This document shows, piece by piece, positions 1 to 4,122 of a stretch of 5,331 bases of DNA. This DNA is from an uncultured Candidatus Altimarinota bacterium. GTDB taxonomy: Bacteria > Patescibacteriota > Gracilibacteria > UBA4473. The stretch is from contig CALIGR010000121.1 of assembly GCA_938021445.1 (NCBI GenBank), positions 1 through 5,331 on the forward strand, written 5' to 3'. The position numbers and the translations under genes are program-made. The notes beneath the pieces are model-generated. The model saw only the letters and a program-made list of their open reading frames with translations. It had not been told where the DNA came from and made no database searches. The number at the start of each line of letters is the position of its first letter. Position 1 is the first letter of the stretch.

Positions 1-1040
1 TCAAAGGCTGATTCTCTCGCTATAAATACCTCAATTCCAGCTTGTAAGCTTTCCACCGTTTGGGCTTCAAAAAATACTCCCGTCTCAGGGGTAACTGACT
101 CGGTCACCCCCCCCGCGCCAAGAGCAATCACCGGCGTTCCGGCACTCATCGCTTCAACGGGTGTGAGTCCAAAGTCTTCTTCTGCTGGAAAGAGAAACGC
201 TCGCGCACCGGCATAGAGATTTGGGAGATCTTTATAATCTACAAATTCTAAAAACTTAATATTTGCTACTCCTGCGTCTTTTACCATTTTTTTACATTTT
301 TCGAGCTCAGGCCCAACACCTCCAAGTTTGAGAAGAAGGCCGTTTTTGATAAAGGTCTCAACGAGTAGCTCAAATTTTTTGTAAGGAATAAAGCGCCCCA
401 GTGCCAAAAAATAGTCTGACTTTTGAGCGCTTGAATTTGTGAAATAATCCGTATCTGTGCAGGGATAAATAGTCGTTGAGTCTCGGTTATAATATTTCTT
501 AATTCTCTGACCGATAAAGTTCGAGTTTGCAATGAAATAATCTACTTCTCTGGCGGCTAGAAGATCCTGAGGGGTCATCCAGTCAAAGACTTTTGGCTGC
601 AGAAACTTAAACGGTCTCATGACCGCCGGTAGTGGATATTCATCCAAATACTCCTGCCGGGCATGGTAGAGGTATCTTGTCGGCGTATGACAGTAACAAA
701 TATGCACCTGATCTTTTCTCGTTTTGGTTATGCATTTTGCAAAGGCCGAGCTTGAGGAAATAATCACATCAAACTCAGACAAATCCAAACTTCTAAACGC
801 TTTCGGCAGTAGTGGTAACAAGAACTGATGCTTCTTTCTCAGCTTTTCCGGGAGCTTTTGTAAAAAACTCGTTCGGATATCTCGCCCTTTCAGATCTGGC
901 ACACTCCCTTCAGCGTAAACTGAAGTAAATATAGGACTCCTTGGAAAAAGATCAGACAACGCGACAATAACCCGCTCTGCGCCACCCTGATTGGTGAGCC
1001 AGTCAGCAATAATCGCTACTTTCTTATCCTTTAGATCCAT
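1..1040 (-). CDS. Family 4 (GT-B fold) glycosyltransferase, C-terminus cut by window edge
   Basis: The frame is open from ATG at 1040 down to position 1, giving 346 codons with no stop, so the C-terminus lies outside the window. The protein starts MDLKDKKVAIIADWLTNQGG, with an N-terminal beta strand followed by the GG-A-E-R loop that marks the acceptor domain of group 1 (GT4) glycosyltransferases. A CHTPTRYLYH stretch follows in the N-terminal domain. The C-terminal, nucleotide-sugar-binding domain has ALGRFIPYKKFELLVE, GGVGPELE and the EX7E motif (E288 to E296, in EDFGLTPVEAM), followed by SAGTPVIALGAGGVTE. By family knowledge it is a retaining enzyme that moves a sugar from a nucleotide donor to a cell-surface glycan or lipid carrier; donor and acceptor cannot be read from the sequence. 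It has no signal peptide, so it is probably cytosolic or peripheral at the membrane. No Shine-Dalgarno precedes the ATG. It is divergent from the YigZ-like gene with a very short gap, and no link to the terpenoid-like genes is evident. Confidence 0.9.
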   Translation of the reverse strand, partial: MDLKDKKVAIIADWLTNQGGAERVIVALSDLFPRSPIFTSVYAEGSVPDLKGRDIRTSFLQKLPEKLRKKHQFLLPLLPKAFRSLDLSEFDVIISSSSAFAKCITKTRKDQVHICYCHTPTRYLYHARQEYLDEYPLPAVMRPFKFLQPKVFDWMTPQDLLAAREVDYFIANSNFIGQRIKKYYNRDSTTIYPCTDTDYFTNSSAQKSDYFLALGRFIPYKKFELLVETFIKNGLLLKLGGVGPELEKCKKMVKDAGVANIKFLEFVDYKDLPNLYAGARAFLFPAEEDFGLTPVEAMSAGTPVIALGAGGVTESVTPETGVFFEAQTVESLQAGIEVFIARESAF

Positions 1041-1072
1041 TTCGTTGAGTAGACTAATTATTTTTAGTTAAC

Positions 1073-1534
1073 GTGCAGCCAAAAAAATATTATGCTCAAA
1101 GACAGATGAAACTCGACCAAATCAAAATTGATTTTCAAGATGGGAACATCCCAAAAGATGAGTTTGTGCAGTTTCACCACATCATCACTGATCGAGGCTC
1201 AAAATACTCCGTCACCGGCGGTTTGGTAAAAAACCGAGAAGATATAAAGACACTGCTTAAAAAAGTTAAATCTAATAAAAAATATGCCCGAGCGACTCAC
1301 CACACCTGGGCGGCGCGGGTGAGTGACGGGGTACAGGTTTTTGATCTCAAAAACGATGACGGTGAAACGGGCGCCGGGATGGTCATCTTGCGGATGCTTC
1401 AGCGAGAAAACTATCTAAACACCATCATCGTTGTCACGCGTTGGTACGGCGGGGTGAAGCTTGGGGGCGATCGGTTTCGTCATGTGCAGGAGGCGGTTCG
1501 GTTGTGGATTAATCAGGCTTGGGTTGAAACTTAG
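1073..1534 (+). CDS. yigZ: YigZ/IMPACT family protein, short single-domain form
   Basis: This 153-residue protein matches the N-terminal UPF0029/IMPACT fold: ATHHTWAARV around residues 74-83, the family DDGE at 95-98 followed by TGAG, and TRWYGGVKLGGDRFRHV at 122-138, equivalent to the TRYFGGxxLG signature. E. coli YigZ is about 205 residues and has a second ferredoxin-like domain; this protein stops after the first domain. Eukaryotic IMPACT acts in translational control through GCN1, while the bacterial role is poorly defined and probably involves nucleic acid or ribosome binding. The longest frame begins at GTG 1073, but ATG 1106 (MKLDQIKID) is a plausible alternative start, because residues 1-11 carry no family similarity and neither start has a clear ribosome binding site. 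The 3' end overlaps the convergent 75-aa gene by 26 nt. Family assignment is firm; the exact start is not. Confidence 0.88.
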   Translation: MQPKKYYAQRQMKLDQIKIDFQDGNIPKDEFVQFHHIITDRGSKYSVTGGLVKNREDIKTLLKKVKSNKKYARATHHTWAARVSDGVQVFDLKNDDGETGAGMVILRMLQRENYLNTIIVVTRWYGGVKLGGDRFRHVQEAVRLWINQAWVET

Positions 1535-1736
1535 CGATATCATCTGCGCCCAGCCCACCGCCGATAGCCATAGCTCCTTGCACAGCTCTTCCTTCAGCGA
1601 TTTTAGCAACTGCAGCTGCTAAAGCTTCCTTACCGGCCTCTGGACCCGCCATATCTCTAGCTTCAACTGCTAGTGTCGCAGCACCTGCTATTCTTTCAGG
1701 ATCTCTTCCCATGAATGGATCTGTTAAATTTCTCAT
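1509..1736 (-). CDS. Unknown 75-residue Ala/Gly-rich small protein
   Basis: I do not recognise this family. The product has 75 residues, of which 18 are Ala, and no Cys, His, Ser, Trp or Tyr. It begins MRNLTDPFMGRDPERIAG, continues with a long Ala-rich, probably amphipathic helical stretch (about residues 14-52), then a hydrophobic Gly-rich turn (GAMAIGGGLG, about 54-63) and an acidic/Pro tail ending PKPD. It has no signal peptide or clear membrane segment. I favour a real gene: it has a TATAAT-type promoter, and its 5' region shares a 19-bp repeat and an AAATGTAAA block with the isoprenoid synthase gene at identical distances from the ATG. This suggests co-regulation with that operon. There is no Shine-Dalgarno (AAACAA precedes ATG), the same style as the synthase gene. 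Possible roles include a small accessory or binding protein of the pathway or a peptide precursor, but neither is shown by the sequence. The last 26 nt overlap the end of the convergent YigZ-like gene. Confidence 0.65.
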   Translation of the reverse strand: MRNLTDPFMGRDPERIAGAATLAVEARDMAGPEAGKEALAAAVAKIAEGRAVQGAMAIGGGLGADDIAKFQPKPD

Positions 1737-1759
1737 TTGTTTAAAATTAAGGTTAAGGG

Positions 1760-1803
1760 TTTACATTTATAATTATTATATTAATTTTGCATTTGGTCAA
1801 ATA
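1760..1803 (-). promoter_or_regulatory. Candidate promoter of the 75-aa gene
   Basis: On the minus strand, a perfect TATAAT lies at 1780-1775, followed by AAATGTAAA at 1768-1760, which ends 23 nt before the ATG at 1736. The same block (TATAGA then AAATGTAAA) occurs at the same distance before the isoprenoid synthase gene, which supports function. The -35 is unclear: TTGACC at 1800-1795 is 14 bp from TATAAT but 17 bp from an overlapping AATAAT (1777-1772), and TATTTG at 1803-1798 has 17-bp spacing to TATAAT. Transcription would start near the AAATGTAAA block. The setting is very AT-rich, so the assignment rests mainly on conservation between the two copies. Confidence 0.5.
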
Positions 1804-1830
1804 AATAAAGAATATGTTTATATTTGCCGC

Positions 1831-1855
1831 TACCACAAGGGACTTGTAGATGGTA
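1831..1855 (-). other. Small hairpin next to the 19-bp repeat
   Basis: ACAAG-GGA-CTTGT (1835-1847) is a perfect 5-bp inverted repeat with a 3-nt loop. Outer TACC (1831-1834) can pair with GGTA (1852-1855, inside the 19-bp repeat), leaving a 4-nt bulge. At exactly the same offset from the other repeat copy, TAAA-GGT-TTTA (4047-4057) can form a 4-bp stem with a similar loop. There is no T-run on either strand, so it does not look like an intrinsic terminator. It may be part of the regulatory element or chance. Confidence 0.3.
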
Positions 1856-1869
1856 ACAACTATTAACCA
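1851..1869. repeat. 19-bp direct repeat, copy 1 (candidate operator upstream of the 75-aa gene)
   Basis: TGGTAACAACTATTAACCA on the plus strand is identical to 4062-4080 and in the same orientation. Its ends form a partial dyad (TGGT...ACCA), as regulator binding sites often do. It lies 15 bp past the P450 stop codon and exactly 114 nt before the ATG of the 75-aa gene. Its centre is about 90 bp upstream of the likely transcription start, a position compatible with an activator site. An RNA-level role is also possible. Confidence 0.7.
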
Positions 1870-1884
1870 CCAGCGTCTTAGATT

Positions 1885-3030
1885 TTACCATTGCGCCTTT
1901 TTCTCTAGCCCAACCAATTTTTGTTTTGGGTTTGGACGCATCAAGGCATTGAATGGCTGCACCGTCATCTCTGCTTCTGGCTTAATTAAGTCAAAGTACT
2001 GAGTTAGCTGAGTTATGAATTCAACCATAAATGAAAGCGAAAATTTAATTGATGGGCAGATCCTGGATCCCCCTAAAAACGATAAACCATATTTACTATC
2101 GTCGTCTCCATTTCGATTTGCGCAAAGCTGGCTTATAAAAATTAGGTCGCCTTTTCTAAATTCAGTACCTCCAATAATTAAGTCTTCTACAGCAACCCGG
2201 TCTAACACTGGAACGGTTGGGTAAAGTCGAATAGAATCTTGAATTTTTTCCCGGCTAACCTCATGCTTAGCACAGTGGTAGATTGCCCACTCTAAAGAAG
2301 CGAATAAATTACTTGGGATTCCAACCAAACTCTCAAATAAAGCCGTTGGATCGACCTCTTTCCCTTCATCTCCTGACATTTCTAAAATCGATAAGATTGA
2401 AAACTGAAGCGATCTTGAGGCCGAACTCATCAAGCAAAGCTTCCTAGGAAGCAACGGTGCCATTCGAGGTTTAACTGATGACATTTGAGCCACAACATCT
2501 AATAAATTCTGGTCCATTTTTAGATCAAAATGAGCACTAACAAAGTGTAAATTTTTTATGGTTTCCCACGCAATTTTTTGAAGTGTTTCTGAACTCAAAT
2601 TTAGTAAATCTTCTGCATTAAGACCTAACCTCTCTATGGCTGATCCAACACAAATTCCATCTCGCTGAAACACAGTGTACATCGTTTTTAAAAAATTTAT
2701 TGCTTGTTTGCGCTTGAACAAATGTTCTTCGCCTGCCTCCAAACCCACAATTGAAGTTTCTGGAAAAACACCATTTGATAAACGGCTGCCAATCCCAAAC
2801 CTTTTAATTGATTCTACTCTACTACCGGTGGCTATATCAATAACTACATCTGGATCTGTGATAAATCTAACCCGAGAAGGCACTCCAAGCCTTTTCCAAG
2901 CGTGATCAAACAAAAAAGCATCAAAAAGAATTCCATCTACTCGCTCTCCAAGCTGCTTGTGCGCCTCCAGCCTTTCCTGCACGGTTACTCCATCAAAAAA
3001 ACTTAGATACGCATCTGTAATCAATCTCAT
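1885..3030 (-). CDS. Divergent cytochrome P450
   Basis: This 381-residue protein is close to the usual size of soluble bacterial P450s (about 400) and has no N-terminal membrane anchor. Landmarks in order: GEEHLFKRK at 100-108, giving the C-helix HxxxR (H103, R107) that contacts heme propionate; an I-helix-like LVGIPSNLFASLEWAIYHCAKH at about 235-256; the K-helix DSIRLYPTVPVLDRVA at 265-280; and the heme loop FLGGSRICPS at 318-327, with C325 as the expected thiolate ligand. Several signatures are altered. The K-helix ExxR is DxxR (D265, R268); the I-helix acid-Thr pair is Pro-Ser (P239, S240); the Gly after the Cys-x step is Ser; and the meander with its PERF motif is largely missing (ANRNGDDDSKYG runs straight into the heme loop). 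The start is firm: the ATG overlaps the TAA of the synthase gene by 1 nt with GAGGAG 5 nt upstream, so translation is coupled. It probably oxidises the synthase product, but the altered I-helix leaves normal monooxygenase chemistry open. No redox partner is visible. Confidence 0.85.
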   Translation of the reverse strand: MRLITDAYLSFFDGVTVQERLEAHKQLGERVDGILFDAFLFDHAWKRLGVPSRVRFITDPDVVIDIATGSRVESIKRFGIGSRLSNGVFPETSIVGLEAGEEHLFKRKQAINFLKTMYTVFQRDGICVGSAIERLGLNAEDLLNLSSETLQKIAWETIKNLHFVSAHFDLKMDQNLLDVVAQMSSVKPRMAPLLPRKLCLMSSASRSLQFSILSILEMSGDEGKEVDPTALFESLVGIPSNLFASLEWAIYHCAKHEVSREKIQDSIRLYPTVPVLDRVAVEDLIIGGTEFRKGDLIFISQLCANRNGDDDSKYGLSFLGGSRICPSIKFSLSFMVEFITQLTQYFDLIKPEAEMTVQPFNALMRPNPKQKLVGLEKKAQW

Positions 3031-3041
3031 TATTTCTCCTC
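3028..3041 (-). promoter_or_regulatory. Shine-Dalgarno and stop/start overlap coupling synthase to P450
   Basis: On the minus strand, GAGGAG (3041-3036), which also encodes the last two Glu residues before the final Lys of the synthase, lies 5 nt before the P450 ATG (3030-3028). The synthase TAA and the P450 ATG share one A (TAATG). This fixes the P450 start and implies termination-reinitiation coupling, so the two proteins should be made in related amounts. It is the only strong Shine-Dalgarno in the window. Confidence 0.8.
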
Positions 3042-3947
3042 AATTAAACCGAGTATCCCATTAATTCTACGTAAAGGCGGAATGACTTGCATGGCTATTT
3101 TAAACTTACCTCTTAGCTTTGGGTTATTTTTTGCCATCTCATCCATACGGCGGCGGTAAAAATCTTCAATTTCATTTGAGCTTAAGCCACTTCTTTTAAG
3201 TATTTGAGTTGGGTGATTTCCTGAGGGGTCTTCTAAATCTTGTTCAACGTCAAACAAGTGATCTACTAACTGCATATAAGCGGCGTAATTAAGCATATGT
3301 TCTCTTTGAGTACTCGAGATCTCTATTCCGCTTGAATCAAAGTATCCCTGTAAAGACAGGCCCGCTAGATGCTCTTGGGCTGATAAAACAGTTTCAGTAT
3401 CCTCTGCGCTTGTGGCCTGTCCTAGCGTGCGAAATATCTCTTCGATTAATTCTCGAAAAGCGGGAGCCGAATTGTCTCGTAAGAACGTGGCAAACTGAAC
3501 GATTATCTTTTCAGTTTCACAAAAATTCTCTAGATCTGCGCTTTCTGGACGGCTCAGCAAAGCTTCAATTTTTTTAAATTTCCTTCGAAATTCATCCGCG
3601 TCACTGGATAAATCATCAAGCCAATTATCTACCAGAAAAAAGAAAAGACACCAAGCCCGCATCAGATTAGACTCTTTGTCCGAACAAGTCCTTTTCTCCG
3701 AAATAAAAAGCACTTTTCCGCTCGTGAAATAATCTAAATAGTGTGGAACTAATCTAGCACAAATTATTTTAAAAATTCCAATAGACTCTTTGACCGCTGC
3801 TAATGCCTCTGCGTTTTGGCAGATTCTATTTATGAGCTCCGCAGTGGTTAGATTTTTTTCTAAAAAATCCGAAACACTGAAATCATGTTGAAGCCCTGCG
3901 GCTTGCTCGGCTTCATCAACGACCGGTCTGTATTGGACTTGCCACAT
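3030..3947 (-). CDS. Isoprenoid synthase superfamily protein (prenyl / squalene-phytoene synthase-like)
   Basis: This 305-residue, probably all-helical protein has two Asp-rich motifs spaced as in trans-isoprenoid synthases. The first is FFFLVDNWLDD (D107, D111, D112). The second is YMQLVDHLFDVEQDLED (D229, D233, D237), which resembles both QLTNILRDVGED of phytoene/squalene synthases and FQLVDDLLDV of polyprenyl synthases. In the family these Asp residues bind Mg2+ and the substrate diphosphate. The C-terminal part is rich in Arg and Lys (RRRMDEM, LRRINGIL), as expected for diphosphate contacts. The sequence does not decide whether it condenses two prenyl diphosphates, elongates one, or ionises one as a terpene cyclase. 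It has no signal peptide or membrane segment. It is the first gene of a two-gene operon with the P450, starting at ATG 3947 after AT-rich sequence with no Shine-Dalgarno, preceded by the AAATGTAAA block and 19-bp repeat shared with the 75-aa gene. The superfamily assignment is good; the specific reaction is unknown. Confidence 0.78.
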   Translation of the reverse strand: MWQVQYRPVVDEAEQAAGLQHDFSVSDFLEKNLTTAELINRICQNAEALAAVKESIGIFKIICARLVPHYLDYFTSGKVLFISEKRTCSDKESNLMRAWCLFFFLVDNWLDDLSSDADEFRRKFKKIEALLSRPESADLENFCETEKIIVQFATFLRDNSAPAFRELIEEIFRTLGQATSAEDTETVLSAQEHLAGLSLQGYFDSSGIEISSTQREHMLNYAAYMQLVDHLFDVEQDLEDPSGNHPTQILKRSGLSSNEIEDFYRRRMDEMAKNNPKLRGKFKIAMQVIPPLRRINGILGLIEEK

Positions 3948-3970
3948 TTTAAATTAAAATTTATTCAATA

Positions 3971-4016
3971 TTTACATTTGATATTTCTATATTTTAATAA
4001 TCAAAGCGCATTTCAA
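3971..4016 (-). promoter_or_regulatory. Candidate promoter of the isoprenoid synthase-P450 operon
   Basis: On the minus strand, TATAGA at 3991-3986 is followed by AAATGTAAA at 3979-3971, ending 23 nt before the ATG at 3947. This aligns without gaps to the TATAAT/AAATGTAAA block of the 75-aa gene: 16 of 21 positions match between 3971-3991 and 1760-1780. Possible -35 elements are TTGAAA (4016-4011, 19-bp spacing) or TTGATT (4004-3999, too close). The poor -35 fits a promoter that needs an activator, perhaps at the upstream 19-bp repeat. Confidence 0.45.
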
Positions 4017-4061
4017 AAAACACAGAGAGCTACTTTCCGCCCTAACTAAAGGTTTTAAATG

Positions 4062-4080
4062 TGGTAACAACTATTAACCA
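4062..4080. repeat. 19-bp direct repeat, copy 2 (candidate operator upstream of the synthase operon)
   Basis: This is identical to 1851-1869, in the same orientation, and exactly 114 nt before the ATG of the isoprenoid synthase. It sits in the 175-bp gap after the Nudix gene stop. The bases just outside the repeat differ between the copies, so the exact match is limited to these 19 positions. It is a candidate regulator binding site for the synthase-P450 operon. Confidence 0.7.
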
Positions 4081-4122
4081 ACTTAAAAAGAGAAAATAGC
4101 CTGGATTATTTCTTAAAGTTTT

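Noticed and set aside
281..532. 83-residue minus-strand reading frame
   Set aside because: It lies inside the glycosyltransferase gene in another frame; the glycosyltransferase frame carries the conserved motifs.
808..817. Third partial copy of the repeat (GTGGTAACAA) inside the glycosyltransferase gene
   Set aside because: Only 10 bases match, it lies in coding sequence, and the flanking bases do not continue the repeat; probably chance.
1415..1609. 64-residue minus-strand reading frame
   Set aside because: It overlaps the conserved YigZ TRWYGG region and the 75-aa gene in a different frame and has no protein-like features.
1509..1736. RiPP precursor peptide modified by the P450
   Set aside because: A small gene beside a P450 is suggestive, but the peptide has no Cys, Ser, Trp, Tyr or His in its C-terminal part, there is no leader-type motif or recognisable peptide-modifying enzyme or transporter, and the isoprenoid synthase points to another chemistry.
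1800..1884. Integron cassette recombination sites (attC) at the two repeat-bearing gaps after the P450 and Nudix genes
   Set aside because: Same-strand genes with a repeat after each resemble a cassette array. But no matching RYYYAAC/GTTRRRY core pair brackets either repeat (the nearest, GTTAGGG, misses the final pyrimidine), and the fixed 114-nt distance to the following ATG fits a promoter element better.
2015..3577. Plus-strand reading frames at 2015-2224, 2675-2905 and 3332-3577
   Set aside because: All are antisense to the P450 or synthase genes, whose motifs show they are the true coding frames.
4080..4120. Intrinsic terminator after the Nudix gene
   Set aside because: AACTT (4080-4084) and AAGTT (4116-4120) can pair as part of a long imperfect AT hairpin, but the stem is weak, has little G+C and is not followed by a clean T-run on the minus strand.
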